Of a stretch of DNA of 47,500 nt, positions 35,002 through 45,590 are shown in pieces. Where the stretch lies: NCBI GenBank assembly GCA_963170055.1, contig CAUJGJ010000304.1, positions 55,001 through 102,500 on the forward strand, read 5' to 3'. Made by a program: the position numbers and the translations under genes. This DNA comes from Halisarca cf. caerulea. Its lineage: Eukaryota > Porifera > Demospongiae > Chondrillida > Halisarcidae. The notes beneath the pieces were generated by a model. The model was given only the letters and a program-made list of their open reading frames with translations. It was not told the DNA's origin and did not search any database. Every line of letters begins with the position of its first letter. Position 1 is the first letter of the stretch.

Positions 35002-35168
35002 CAGTGGAATGTCGACCAGTTTATCCAACAGCAATTGATCTGCTCCCGATGAATGCCAGATAAACCAGTCTCAAGTGTAATAGGTAAAATTGTGTACAGT
35101 TTAGTGAACATAATAATAATTATGTGGATTCACAACAGAGTGCCAGATGAATGAGCTTATGTGACTGT
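35002..35168. mobile_element. CAGTG-type MITE
   Basis: After TA, begins CAGTGGAATGTCGACCAG; a degenerate GTGACTG followed by TA closes it. Inner GATGAATGCCAGAT and GCCAGATGAATGAG are related. Confidence 0.35.
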
Positions 35169-35226
35169 AATAGTTATAGTGTACAAAAGTTTCTGCAGTT
35201 GTTCACATCATTGAATTATACTATTA

Positions 35227-35433
35227 TGGTGGAAACTGGTTGATACGAAGTTGCTTAACAAAAACATATTGCCTAACAAAAACAAATTTTGTGAACAAAC
35301 TGTATTGCAATGTACTATATATATACTTTTCACAAGAAATACTATTAATTTAAAATAAATTAGAACTAAAATTGATATTGGTGCACCCTTTGGTGCACCC
35401 TGCAGCTGGTTACTGGTTAACCAGTTTCCACTG
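35227..35433. mobile_element. CAGTG-type MITE
   Basis: Left GGTGGAAACTGGTTGATACG mirrors right GGTTAACCAGTTTCCACTG, followed by TA. Confidence 0.5.
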
Positions 35434-35475
35434 TACATGCAATTGTGATATGTGTAGTACCAAAATGTGCATGCA

Positions 35476-35676
35476 CAGTGGAACCCCTCAAATTAAGACC
35501 CCTGAACTGCGGACACCTCAGGCTCCATTGTGAACACATACATATATACCACTGCAACCAAACAATTTAGCCACATAGACATACATCTCCAACCCCTAAA
35601 ATGAGGACACCTTAATAATCTACGGGCCAGTCTTTTTGCATGGTCCCAAGGTGTCCGGGCTAGAGGGGCTTCACTG
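35476..35676. mobile_element. CAGTG...CACTG MITE
   Basis: Left end CAGTGGAACCCCTCAAATT, right end GGGCTAGAGGGGCTTCACTG. Flanks are CA rather than TA. Interior AGGACACC and AAGGTGTCC pair. Confidence 0.55.
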
Positions 35677-35870
35677 CATGTACTGCCTCTAGAATATCTA
35701 CAACATATACCTTAGTTATATTGCAAAATCTGTGAACTTTAATTCGCTTGATATAATATGCACTAACTATAATTTTGTAATCTAGCTTAAAGTTTCATTT
35801 ATAGTTGCTTAGTTGTCACTGTATATAGTATTATATATAATATATATAATATATAGTATATAATATATAT

Positions 35871-35880
35871 GTGTGTGTGT

Positions 35881-35928
<48 letters not shown>
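35871..35928. repeat. (TG)n microsatellite next to (AT)n
   Basis: TG tract preceded by TATATAATATATA. Confidence 0.9.
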
Positions 35929-35929
<1 letters not shown>

Positions 35930-36182
35930 TTTGTTTTGTACATATATATGTTAATGTATTATTAATATATATATATATACATACATTATTAGATAGATAG
36001 ATAGATAAGAAGAATTCCCACACTTAAGGTTATCCCAATGACATTTTTTGTGACTGATTAAATAGGCCAAAAATAAGCTGTGTCATGCATTGACTGTCTT
36101 TCCATGACTGTACTATTAGGTTCTGGCATAACAAATAGTATTCAGGTTTACACCGTTAATTATTGATTATGCAACTTTAGAG

Positions 36183-37130
36183 TCAGTAATCGGGAAGGTG
36201 AGAGAAATCCAAAATATTCTTCAGATTTTTAATAGCCCAAGGTCCATATGTGATGGATTTTATTTCTCCTTCTTCCAATATATCAAACTTGGCATCAAAA
36301 CGTGGCATGAAAAAATATGGAAGAGAATACCTCTCCTCTCCCATGTTCCGTACTCGGTGGCGGGTGGCTTTAAATCTTCCCTTGGAAAGACCAGCCAGAG
36401 TATTTCCAATATTCACAACCACACTTCCGGGACGAGGAACAACATCTATCCATGTACCATCATCTAGTCTGATCTGCAATCCTTCATAACCCAGGGATGA
36501 CAGCAATGTGATGAAGCCGATGTCAATGTGCTCTTCGACCAAAATAGAGGGACCATTTAATTGCTTGGGAAAGTGCAAGGGTTTGAGATCTGAACAGGAT
36601 TTTGGTACAAATTTGGCAATAAGGGAATCTTCATTTATGCCCAGTTCCATGGCGAGGAGACGTGCAGCTTCCAGGCCGGCATTTTCCATGAGCTTTCGGT
36701 GTGAAACCATCGTATCGCGGAAAGGTACGCCGCATCCATCCTCGTTTGGCAAAGGAGGGAGTTCATAGAAAGGAATGCCGGACATCACATCAGGATCATC
36801 TTCTTCAAGTATGTCGCCAAACATGTATTTTTCACCTGCCGCGGAAATCGAAGGACCTCCCTTGATAGGATAATACCCTTTGTACAAACCCTTAGATTTC
36901 TCGTTCCACATCTTAGGAGAACACTGTAACTTCTGCTCGAGCGGAAGAGAGAAAAACCATTCTATCACCCTCCAAACAGATGCTTCTGTTTCAGCGTCGT
37001 ATCCGGGAATATTGTCCATATAAGCAAACCCGATCGTCTCCATAGCTTCAGCCAGCTTCTTTGCAATCATTTTTCGATCTGGATTAGACAGATCTATTAT
37101 AGGAATAGAGGCAGCTGTAGAATCTGACAT
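36183..37130 (-). CDS. 2-oxoglutarate/Fe(II)-dependent oxygenase, isopenicillin-N-synthase-like, intronless
   Basis: A complete 315-residue frame from ATG 37130 to TGA 36183. N-terminal DIOX_N region begins SIPIIDLSNPDRKMIAKKL with the family's I-P-x-I-D-L start. The double-stranded beta-helix core carries the iron ligands His201-x-Asp203 (EEHIDIGFITLL) and His258 (KATRHRVRN), and the 2-oxoglutarate-binding Arg267-x-Ser269 (ERYSLPYFF). All required residues are present, so an active dioxygenase is expected: O2 plus 2-oxoglutarate to oxidise an unidentified small molecule, releasing succinate and CO2. Length matches the family. The substrate cannot be told from sequence; close relatives occur in fungi, plants and bacteria as well as animals. 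No introns; it stands alone between repeats. Confidence 0.92.
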   Translation of the reverse strand: MSDSTAASIPIIDLSNPDRKMIAKKLAEAMETIGFAYMDNIPGYDAETEASVWRVIEWFFSLPLEQKLQCSPKMWNEKSKGLYKGYYPIKGGPSISAAGEKYMFGDILEEDDPDVMSGIPFYELPPLPNEDGCGVPFRDTMVSHRKLMENAGLEAARLLAMELGINEDSLIAKFVPKSCSDLKPLHFPKQLNGPSILVEEHIDIGFITLLSSLGYEGLQIRLDDGTWIDVVPRPGSVVVNIGNTLAGLSKGRFKATRHRVRNMGEERYSLPYFFMPRFDAKFDILEEGEIKSITYGPWAIKNLKNILDFSHLPDY

Positions 37131-37336
37131 GTTTTCACTGAAGCATGCAGCTAGTCTACTCGGGTTTCAAATCCATGAAATGCTCGATAATCGGACTGTA
37201 CGTCTTTATATCTAATCGAGTGCTGGGGTAGCACGCAAGCTTACCCACCTGATCATGATCTGCAGGGCCTATACACCAATTGATGAGATATTGCAGATAG
37301 ACTAACGGGAGAAAAGGAAGCCATGATAATATATAT

Positions 37337-37339
<3 letters not shown>

Positions 37340-37388
<49 letters not shown>
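37340..37388. repeat. (CT)n-(AT)n microsatellite
   Basis: CT tract running into AT. Confidence 0.95.
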
Positions 37389-37389
<1 letters not shown>

Positions 37390-37568
37390 CTGTATAATTT
37401 ATATAATTATGTATGCTCCAGGGAACAACTATTATGTCAGTGGTAACATTGATTTCATGTGTGCTTTGGATACAGTATATGGTTTTTTGGCAACTGTTTA
37501 GCCACAATATATTAACCTTTAAATTTACATTAATGCAATGGTGCCAAAATAACTGAGAAACAAAATCA

Positions 37569-37570
<2 letters not shown>

Positions 37571-37649
<79 letters not shown>
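37571..37649. repeat. (AT)n microsatellite
   Basis: About 79 bases of AT. Confidence 0.95.
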
Positions 37650-37652
<3 letters not shown>

Positions 37653-38851
37653 GGCAAAATTATACTAGCCTCAGGTTAACACAGTGTATAAGACCAGAGT
37701 GCAGGTGATTGCCACATGCATGTGCACTCTTGCCACTTTTGGCTGATGCAGCTCTGAAGAGGCTGCGCCAGGAGAGAAACCTGCATGTGCACCACAACCG
37801 AATCACTTCAGTTACTTTTCCAAGTCCACAATTGGCATGATGGTTAAGTTTTTAATTAGTAACAGTACAATGTATTCCTCCAATATAATATTACCATCGA
37901 CCCCCAACTTTTTGTACTTTCTTGTGCTCTGTTTCCTCAATACACTAAAAACTGCTCTCTTCAAGCTTTGCATGCAGCCATACTAGCGTAGGTGTGTGTT
38001 CAAATGTATAGTCTCTCCAATTACAATACTCTTGGTATATACCATTCAATCCCTCGTATCACCCACTATGACACAGTCATGAATGTATGTATTAATTTAA
38101 TGATCATCATGATCAGATATAAAATGCAGACTGTTGTGTGTGTTATGGTCATGCACACACAATTGTCACAGCATACCTTTACACAGATATGAATGGAGAT
38201 GGGTCGGAAGAAGCTTTTGAAAGTGTCAACAAACCTTTTAGAGATCAAAGGTTTAGTTATCACTGAGACATAAACATATACTACAATAACCAAGTTGTTA
38301 TATTCAATGGATTCCCCTAGCTTACTCCAAAGGTACACTCAAGTCTGAAACAGTGTTTTCCTTATGCCAAAGGTAAACTATTTTCATAATCATTATACTG
38401 TTATTGATCATGTTCAACTTAGCTTTGCATTTAATTTAATTACATAAAATTTCTCCATTTCATTTCATTTTTTGTTCTTTCAATTGTGGACAATAATTAT
38501 GCTTTTGTCACAGTGTCCACTGTTTATATAGCATGACCCCAATTAACTTGCCCCATTGAACTGTGATCCTGCCTCATTGCATGCATGTACGTGTTCTCGT
38601 CACTCCTTATATATCTGCACACAAACCTACAGAGGACCATGCAGGAGGGGATAAGCATTAAGCATCATGATTGAATTGAGCTATATATGCAAGTCATTTG
38701 ATCAGCACCTCCTTGCCAAATAGATACCCAATTCGTAAAAAGAAATAAGTTAGTATTGTAATAATATATTATGGGAAAGGCAGCAGGGCACAATGAATCA
38801 TATGAAGTATAAGATTATACACATATCTAATAGCATGCATATATATATATT

Positions 38852-38900
<49 letters not shown>

Positions 38901-39050
38901 CAATAAATCAACTTTTCATACAGCACTAACCACATCAATGAATAGACACGCCTACTCCGCACTACCGTTCAGTAAAAATACACATACTACACCTAAAGAT
39001 CAACAAAAACAAATAATCATACACGGCTAGAACCTAAAATAGATACACAG
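37650..39050. other. No recognised gene
   Basis: At 37739-37790 a GCAGC/GCTGC hairpin sits between two copies of GCATGTGCAC. An (AT)n tract lies at 38855-38899. Nothing else supported. Confidence 0.4.
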
Positions 39051-39058
39051 TTGAATTT

Positions 39059-39794
39059 CTAAACACATACACTGATCCGCTGACACAATTGGTAAAAAGA
39101 TTGGGGATCCTGAGTTTTGAATCTCAATCGGTGGCCAATCTCTTTAAAGAAGGCAAGTGCTTCATCACCAAATGCTCCCGATGTCTCTATTGCCACGGGA
39201 ATGAACACATGAGTGGCCTCTACTTCACGGTACAGCCTCACTTTCCTGTCCTCAGCCCTGTTAGCGACCAAACCAGTGCCTGTAACAGCAAGTGTGGTGT
39301 AGGTCGGTGCAAAGATGTCGCAACAGGTGACATCCCATGCAAGTGCACGGCCGGATTGCCATGGGGTGACAGACACCCCATCCATGCACCCTTTTGCCAT
39401 CAGACCTACAAATGCCTGGTGGTTCCAATATCGATGGCACATCAATAGAGGCAAGGGACCTTTTGATAAGGTCATTGAGGTGAGTATGCCTTGGGTGGCG
39501 ACCAGCACTTCTCCTACAGTGAAGACCGTGGGTATACCTGATGAGTCGACAAAATCACCACATAGAACGCATTGATGGGGTGTACATAGACAGGTACCCA
39601 ACCGGAGTCCGACCGCAATCCTCACTGTTTCATCATCCATCCTCAAACCAAGAGACGACACTGGAGGGGCACTGAGCCAAGCTCCAGATTCCTGTCGCTG
39701 AGAGGCAAGCAGGCGTCCCTTGGAAATGTCATAGTACTTCTTCTTTTACTAGGTTTATTATTGATGCGCAAAAGTTGCATAGTGGATGGGATGT

Positions 39795-39870
<76 letters not shown>

Positions 39871-40030
39871 ACATCCCATCCACTATGCAACTTTTGCGCA
39901 TCAATAATAAACCCAGTAAAAAAAGAAGTACTTTAGCCAGTGCAGAGCCCAAGGCATAGTCTGGCCAGCTGTACGTGACCATAAGGTGTTCGAGTATCTA
40001 TTCTGTGACCCACATATGTACGTACACAAG
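39059..40030 (-). pseudogene. RLE-type LINE fragment, family A (3' part of Pol), with a MITE insertion
   Basis: The minus strand reads SSLGLRMDDETVRIAVGLRL, then (after frame changes) DGVSVTPWQSGRALAWDVTC and FIPVAIETSGAFGDEALAFF. This is the C-terminal part of a non-LTR reverse transcriptase carrying a restriction-like endonuclease (P-D...W-D pattern). Upstream, ISKGRLLASQRQESGAWLSA continues on the left side of a 200-bp MITE, and TAGQTMPWALHWLK on its right side lies in a frame that would join across it. Around 39455-39530 the natural frame is shifted by one base and returns near 39375. The nuclease P-D reads M-D here. Dead copy; related piece at 46440-46850. Confidence 0.65.
39733..39932. 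mobile_element. MITE with about 72-bp arms and (AT)n centre, inserted in a LINE remnant
   Basis: Arms (39733-39805 and 39861-39932) are inverted copies: AGTACTTCTTCTTTTACTAG and CCAGTAAAAAAAGAAGTACT outside, TTGATGCGCAAAAGTTGCAT and its inverse inside. Removing it with one AAGTAC lets the LINE reading continue, so AAGTAC or part of it is the target duplication. The centre is about 60 bases of AT. Confidence 0.75.
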
Positions 40031-40039
40031 GGCCGAGGA

Positions 40040-40628
40040 CTGGAAGATGCTATTTTTCCTATCCCCAGCCCTTGCTTATGCTCATTGGTTACTGACCAGT
40101 GGTTGGACTAAGGGTCACCTTGTACTCCACGCTAGCTTTCACAGAATCTCACCATAAATCATTACATACCATAGATTACAGTGTATACTAGTGAGGCTCA
40201 ATGTGCTGTGCTATATAAATGCTCATTTCATTTTTTGGAGTTGTATTTTTGCCCAATCCTTACAGGAGTGCACTGTACCATATTGTAAAGTGAGTCATAC
40301 TCCAACTGTATAACCCATAATGTGAAAACATGCATTTAAAATGGAGAAACGGTGGAGATGAAAAATTGTCAAAGGACATTCAATTTGGAATGAGCTTAAG
40401 GTTTATAGGGCTGTTTGTTGCACAGGGCTGGACGGACATAGTGCAGACATGCATAGGGCTAGATGGGCATAGGCTATAGCCATACATGCATGGGTCTGGA
40501 CGGGCATGGGGCTGGACATACATGGGACTAGATGGACTTATAAAGCTAGACAGAGTTTGGTTGGGCTGTGCACGGTATGCAAAATCATAAACACTGTAGC
40601 TAATGTAGGATGTAGAAACTACACAGAG

Positions 40629-40671
<43 letters not shown>

Positions 40672-40870
40672 TATATATATATATATACATATTTCTATAT
40701 ATCCCAGCTTGTGAAAGATCAAACTTAAGAAAAACTGGGCATATATGGTAGTTATCACCCTGGTAATAACTACCAGGTGTTAATAGAGTCAATTTGGTGT
40801 TAATAAAATCAATCATTGCCAATCAAGTCTACTAATTGAAAATCAATTTGCGCATGCATTGGATATAGAA
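40040..40870. other. No recognised gene; minisatellite and (AT)n
   Basis: Holds a GGGCTAGATGGGCATA-type minisatellite at 40427-40540 (relative of 25427-25530) and (AT)n at 40631-40686. Nothing else. Confidence 0.5.
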
Positions 40871-40873
40871 GTT

Positions 40874-40981
40874 AGTTATATCCCAGTTCACTTGTATGAT
40901 ATCCAGGTCATCACCTGCAACCTCGGCCTCACCTCGGTCTTGGGCGATAACCTGGATAACATGCTTGTACCGGGATATAAC
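40874..40981. mobile_element. Fold-back element with AGTTATATCCC ends
   Basis: AGTTATATCCCAGTTCACTTG and (inverted) CATGCTTGTACCGGGATATA pair imperfectly, with GATATCCAGGT/ACCTGGATAAC inside. The centre is a GC-rich CACCTCGGTC-type stretch. Confidence 0.55.
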
Positions 40982-41001
40982 TGTATAACATATTTATAAT
41001 A

Positions 41002-41684
41002 CTCTCTCTCTTTTTTTTCACCTGCACCATTCATTATTATTAATATCAAACACAGAATACAATAACATAAGGTTGAACAGTGAGAGCTAACATGATCTAG
41101 ACACTGCCAAAGATACTCTACTAAAGCACTGCACAGTATAAGTCTAGTGTTAGCACAAGAAATGAAAGAAAGTTTTGTGTATACAAGCAGACTATTATTA
41201 TTAATAGCTTAGGCCTAAATAAATGTAGACTACCTAATCAACTCTAAATGAAGAGTGATGGTTAAGCAAACATGTTAAATGGGTGCTTCGTTTTGCCAAT
41301 TCCTCTTACACCAGATGCCATTAGAGTGTACAAGACACTTTCCCACAATCTCCTTCTCCAGCTCTTTCCACTCCGGCCTTCTTTGTAGATGGGGTGAGGT
41401 GATTGTTAAAAATATCAAAACCCTTAGTGTTGATGAATCCTCGCGACCCAATTTCTAATGTGGTCATGTAAGCTGTGCGTTTAGTGGCACACTGAGCAAG
41501 CAGGTCCCCATACCTCCCTTGCTTCCTTTGAACAGCAGCTTCAAACCCAGTGTCAAAAGGGACTGTCAATTCAATCAGGTAGATGGACTTCTTTTTCCAA
41601 ATGACCAGATCAGGTCTGCTGTCGGTGGTTGTCACATCTTGAGGAAAGCAGTAATTCTTCCCCGGTAAATCCACTGTTACCTCT
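41002..41684 (-). mobile_element. R2-like LINE family B, 5'-truncated copy (3' end)
   Basis: Minus strand: starts abruptly next to (GA)n at 41684 with VTVDLPGKNYCFPQDVTTTD, then SRPDLVIWKKKSIYLIELTV (restriction-like endonuclease R-P-D...E). The true frame shifts once near 41390 and continues KELEKEIVGKCLVHSNGIWC to a stop at 41275. A 3' UTR with hairpin H1 (41102-41140) and ATGGTG...A8(GA)n at 41002-41040 follows. Homologous to the C-terminus of the intact element at 41948-45253. Confidence 0.75.
41102..41140 (-). other. CACTGCCAA...GCACAGTA hairpin motif H1 (weak stem)
   Basis: Constant flanks CACTGCCAAA and TGCACAGTATA on plus; the inner sequence does not pair well here. Lies in the 3' UTR of the truncated LINE copy. 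Confidence 0.4.
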
Positions 41685-41806
41685 CTCTCTCTCTCTTTTT
41701 TTTTTTTTGGATGGTCACCATTATTAAATTCGAGCAAGAGAAAGTACACATGTACAAAAATCAAGCTTAAAATAAAACAATGGTAACATAGGGCCTGATA
41801 ATTACC

Positions 41807-41845
41807 CACTGTCAAAAGTATCAGAAGAAAATACTGCACAGTATA
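41807..41845 (-). other. Hairpin motif H2 in the LINE 3' UTR
   Basis: Plus strand: CACTGTCAAA, stem AGTAT (41817-41821), 9-base loop, ATACT (41831-41835), GCACAGTATA. Confidence 0.6.
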
Positions 41846-41947
41846 GGATAATGCCAGCTACTTAGCCTATAGTGAATCAGTTAATGTGTGTAAAGTGTGT
41901 AAATACTAAGTTAGTACAGGTGACATACATACATGGCTAAACATCGT

Positions 41948-44900
41948 CTATGTGGTGGTGTGCTCCTTCCAGTTTCGCTTACACCAGATGCGGTATGACT
42001 GAAGGAGACACTTGCGCACAATCTCCCTTTCAAGGGCATCTCGTTTGCCTCGTGTGGCAGGGAAGGACTGATAGAGTGCATCAAAGCTGGCTGTGTGGAT
42101 GAACCCTCTTGAACCAACTTCGAGCGTCATTAAGTTGGCCTGGTACCCAGATTTCCTGCAGGTGCTAAGAAGCTCTGAGTACCGCTCAGTCTTCCTGGTC
42201 ACAGCAGACTCTATGCAGAGTTCAAATGGGACAGTCAACTCGATGATGGTGATGGCTGATTTATCCCAGATGACAATGTCTGGTCGGCTGTTAGTGCAAG
42301 CAGCCTGCTGAGGGAATGAGTAAAATTGGTTTGGCAGGTCCACTGTGATGTTCTGGGATGGAGTGAGCTGGTTTGCCAGGAAGGCATGAATGCACTCTAG
42401 AATATCATTGTGGCGATCGTCATATCTCCTCTTTTCAAGAGCGTAGCGGCAACCATTCAGAACATGTAGGAGGGTTTGCCTCTCACCACACAAGGTGCAT
42501 GAGGGTGATGGAATACTCCTCCACAGATGCAGGTTGTCATTGTGGGGTAAAGTGTCTGTGAGGGAGTTTAAGGCAAACCTGAGTACTCGCTCAGGAAGGG
42601 TGATGATCGTGGATGACCAAAGCTGGGGGGCTCTACTGTCATCTCGGATGGGTTGGTTCTGCTTTGCTAGGCCAGTGCTGTGGGCAAATCGGGTACTGGT
42701 GTCTGCTTCTTCGACTCTGGACTTGGCTCGTTTACCCACTTGCTTTGAAGAAGCTCCTGGGTCTTCTTGCATGGCTGCAACTACTATCTGGTATGGCTTA
42801 AAGGATGGTCGCACCTGGTTCGCTTCTCTCCTGATTTCCTGGGTGGCAATAGCTCTGACAACTGGGTCTCGAGAACAAGTGTAGGCAGCAGCTTTGATAA
42901 CTTGTAACTTCTTGTGCATGGTCACCAAGGATGGAAGTTCTAGGCCACCCTTCTCCTTGGGGAGGAAAAGGCAGCCTGTGTCAGCAGATTTTGCCAGGCC
43001 ACTCCACTTCTTCAAAAACTTTGTAGCAATTGGTTGAAGAGTTGATTCTAACCATGAGACCGGAAAAAGGTTGACTGACAGGTCCCAGGTCATGCGCGGG
43101 CATATGGCAACCTTGAAAAGGAGCAACTTTTGTTGAGCTGAAACTAGGGTCTTATCAACCTTCTCCAAAAAGGTTTGCAGTTTCCCTACTAGGTCATGTC
43201 TGGTGGTGTCGTATGCTCCATGAATGCTCACTGGGGCACCCAGGAAAGAGAAGGTGCTGCCACCGATGAAAGGTATGGATTCTCCATTTAACTTCAGCAT
43301 AGGATCGTATGGCTTGCCTGTGGAAGCTTGGATGGCTAGGCACACACACTTGGATACGTTGGCTTTCATTCCTGACCATGACAGCCAGGTCTCGGTGGCA
43401 GAGAGGAGTGTCTGGCAAGATGATGGACCATCAGCAAGCAGTGAGGTGTCATCAGCATACTGAAGTAAGTTGGAGCGGCTAGAGGATGCATCCAACTTGT
43501 AGCCCAAAGTGGAGTACTGCTTGGTGATTGTGTCCACCAGGGTGTTCATGACAGTGTTGAACACCAACACTGACAGTGGATCACCCTGGAAGACTCCAAT
43601 CTGGAGGTGGATGGGAGCAGTTTGCCACGACTTGCAGGAGATTACACCGAACAGGCCTTGGTACAAGTTGAAAATCATCTCCAGCATTTCACGAGGAGCA
43701 TGGTAGTGCCCAAATGAGTACTGGATGAGGCTATGATGGACACTTCCGAAGGCATTGGCAAGGTCCAACCAGCACACACACATAGACCTTCGCTTCCTGC
43801 GGGCCTCGTTCAAAATGGAGAGTAGTTTCAGATGATGTTCTGTGCAGCCCGGCACCCCATCGACAAACGCTTTCTGGACTACAGTGTTGAGATAATTGTT
43901 CCCTTTCATGTAGTCCATCCAACGCTGCTTCAACAGACTAGTAAAGACTTTGCCGATACAGGATGTCAGGGCTATTGGACGAAAGTGCTTGGGTAGTTTT
44001 GGGTCTTCCTCAGCCTTCTTCTTCCCAAGGAGCTTCAACACACCAACCTTCCAAGCTGCAGGCACTTTCTTTGTTGTCCAGCATGAGTTGAACAGATGGA
44101 GTAGGGCTGGCATCAAGGAAGGGCATTTCTTGAGCACCAGATAGGGTATTTGGTCCATAGGGCTGGGGCATGATGTCAACTTGGATCTGGAGATAACCAG
44201 GGTAACTTCCTCTGCAGTAAAAGCACGGATATCAAATTCGACAGAGGGATCAGATGCCTCTGGCATCCATGACGGTCGTGTGAACACTTTGGTATCAGAC
44301 GAGTACACCTTAGTAAAGTAGGCCTCTGCATCTTGTTGAGAGAAGGTTGGCTCGATGCATGTGTAGTTTTCATCATTTAAAATCTTCCTGGCAAACTTGT
44401 GTATATCTTTACGACATTCTTTCCTCTGGAGCTTCTGACTTGCCAGTCTCTCTCCTTTCCTCACTATTTTGTTTAAATGGCTGTGTGCCCGAACCAAAGT
44501 GTGAAATTCATACGCTAGTTGTCTGACTGTTTCAGGGTCAGAACCAGACCTCCTCATTTGTCTCAATCTCTTCTTTGCAGCTTTCTTCTCCATTAGAGCC
44601 TTGTTCAGGTCATTTCTATGTTTCTGCAGTTTCGTCTGGCGTCGATGGTGTTCATTGACCTCTTGGGTGCCATACTTCAATGAGAAGTAGGAGTAGATGC
44701 CAAGGGATAACACATGGTTCATGGTATTGACATCTATCTCATGCAGTACCCTAGGAACAACAACCTGTCTTAAGTGTTCATCTGCTTCACACCAACCTTC
44801 AGCGGTGTGAGGCAACTTCATTCTCAGGGCAGTGGTCATGTGTGGTATCTGTGATGGTAGAGGATGTGTCTCCCTGGGGAACTGGAGGAACTGGGTAGGC

Positions 44901-45253
44901 TGAGATGGAGATACTGTTGGTGAACTGGCAAAAGAGGAAGGAACATTTTCTGGATGGTTTCTGTTAGGTTGTGTGTCCTTGCAGGTAGCACTTGTCCTCA
45001 AATGAGTGTCCAAACGATCAAATTTCTTTCCACATTTGGGACAAGTCTCCTTTGTCTTCTTCCCAGACCTCTTGTCAAGTGTTTTCTGAGACAACAAATG
45101 CTCAAAGTCTCTTCCATTCCTGTCTGGACAATGTGTCAGATGAATGCCAAGCTTCTTATAGTCTTTGTTATTAAAAGAGATACAGACATACAAGTGAGAG
45201 TAAGATACAGGTAGTGAGCATGTGGTCACAAGTTTAGCCACTGCCAAAAGCAT
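41948..45253 (-). CDS. R2-like non-LTR retrotransposon ORF: zinc finger, reverse transcriptase, CCHC knuckle, restriction-like endonuclease
   Basis: An uninterrupted frame of about 1101 residues from the first ATG (45253; the frame is open a few codons further and also has GTG at 45271). Residue numbers below count from that GTG. N-terminal CPKC...H...C finger (about 77-97), possible DNA-binding. Reverse transcriptase about 405-660: FRPIALTSCIGK; motif A CWLDLANAFGSVHH with catalytic Asp503; FQGDPLSVLVFN; motif C LQYADDTSLLA with both Asp. C-terminal CTLCG...H...C knuckle (about 926-941), then restriction-like endonuclease with SRPDIVIW (about 995-1002) and IIELTVPFE. This order is that of R2-clade elements, which nick a chosen target and prime reverse transcription there. 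All catalytic residues seen are intact, so it may be active. Its first codons overlap hairpin H3. Confidence 0.88.
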   Translation of the reverse strand: MLLAVAKLVTTCSLPVSYSHLYVCISFNNKDYKKLGIHLTHCPDRNGRDFEHLLSQKTLDKRSGKKTKETCPKCGKKFDRLDTHLRTSATCKDTQPNRNHPENVPSSFASSPTVSPSQPTQFLQFPRETHPLPSQIPHMTTALRMKLPHTAEGWCEADEHLRQVVVPRVLHEIDVNTMNHVLSLGIYSYFSLKYGTQEVNEHHRRQTKLQKHRNDLNKALMEKKAAKKRLRQMRRSGSDPETVRQLAYEFHTLVRAHSHLNKIVRKGERLASQKLQRKECRKDIHKFARKILNDENYTCIEPTFSQQDAEAYFTKVYSSDTKVFTRPSWMPEASDPSVEFDIRAFTAEEVTLVISRSKLTSCPSPMDQIPYLVLKKCPSLMPALLHLFNSCWTTKKVPAAWKVGVLKLLGKKKAEEDPKLPKHFRPIALTSCIGKVFTSLLKQRWMDYMKGNNYLNTVVQKAFVDGVPGCTEHHLKLLSILNEARRKRRSMCVCWLDLANAFGSVHHSLIQYSFGHYHAPREMLEMIFNLYQGLFGVISCKSWQTAPIHLQIGVFQGDPLSVLVFNTVMNTLVDTITKQYSTLGYKLDASSSRSNLLQYADDTSLLADGPSSCQTLLSATETWLSWSGMKANVSKCVCLAIQASTGKPYDPMLKLNGESIPFIGGSTFSFLGAPVSIHGAYDTTRHDLVGKLQTFLEKVDKTLVSAQQKLLLFKVAICPRMTWDLSVNLFPVSWLESTLQPIATKFLKKWSGLAKSADTGCLFLPKEKGGLELPSLVTMHKKLQVIKAAAYTCSRDPVVRAIATQEIRREANQVRPSFKPYQIVVAAMQEDPGASSKQVGKRAKSRVEEADTSTRFAHSTGLAKQNQPIRDDSRAPQLWSSTIITLPERVLRFALNSLTDTLPHNDNLHLWRSIPSPSCTLCGERQTLLHVLNGCRYALEKRRYDDRHNDILECIHAFLANQLTPSQNITVDLPNQFYSFPQQAACTNSRPDIVIWDKSAITIIELTVPFELCIESAVTRKTERYSELLSTCRKSGYQANLMTLEVGSRGFIHTASFDALYQSFPATRGKRDALEREIVRKCLLQSYRIWCKRNWKEHTTT

Positions 45254-45277
45254 TAGACGATAATGCTGCACAGTATA
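45239..45277 (-). other. Hairpin motif H3 at the LINE ORF start
   Basis: Plus strand: CACTGCCAAA, 7-bp perfect stem AGCATTA/TAATGCT (45249-45255, 45261-45267), loop GACGA, GCACAGTATA. The ORF's ATG (45253) lies inside the stem, so folding could affect initiation. Confidence 0.65.
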
Positions 45278-45416
45278 GGCTAAAAACTTGAACTACAGGT
45301 ACATGAATATACAGAATATACAGGAGAGTTGCATGAGGGTACAAAACAATAAACAGGAACCTCAAACTGAGGAAGTGGGAGTAATATACAGATGGGTACA
45401 AGGGGAAGGAGACTCA

Positions 45417-45590
45417 GGTTTGTGAGCAAGCATAATGGTCCTTGGTTTCAGTCACTGCCAAAGAATATGTTGATTCTGCACAGTATTTGCTGAAAACCCA
45501 TAGGTTGTGAGCAAGCATAATGGTCCTTGGTTTCAGTCACTGCCAAAGAATATGTTGATTCTGCACAGTATTTGCTGAAAACCCATAGGA
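45417..45590 (-). repeat. 85-bp tandem duplication carrying hairpin motifs H4 and H5
   Basis: Two nearly identical 85-bp units, each with CACTGCCAA, stem AGAAT/ATTCT (45462-45466 with 45473-45477; and 45547-45551 with 45558-45562), loop ATGTTG, GCACAGTATT. In the 5' region of the full-length LINE. Confidence 0.75.

Noticed and set aside
37739..37790. Second hammerhead-like stretch (CTGATG...GAGAAACC)
   Set aside because: Core reads CTGATGC, not CTGATGA, and the GAAAC side does not close a stem II in the right place.
39089..39448. Plus-strand 119-residue frame over the LINE fragment
   Set aside because: Antisense shadow of the minus-strand LINE coding text.
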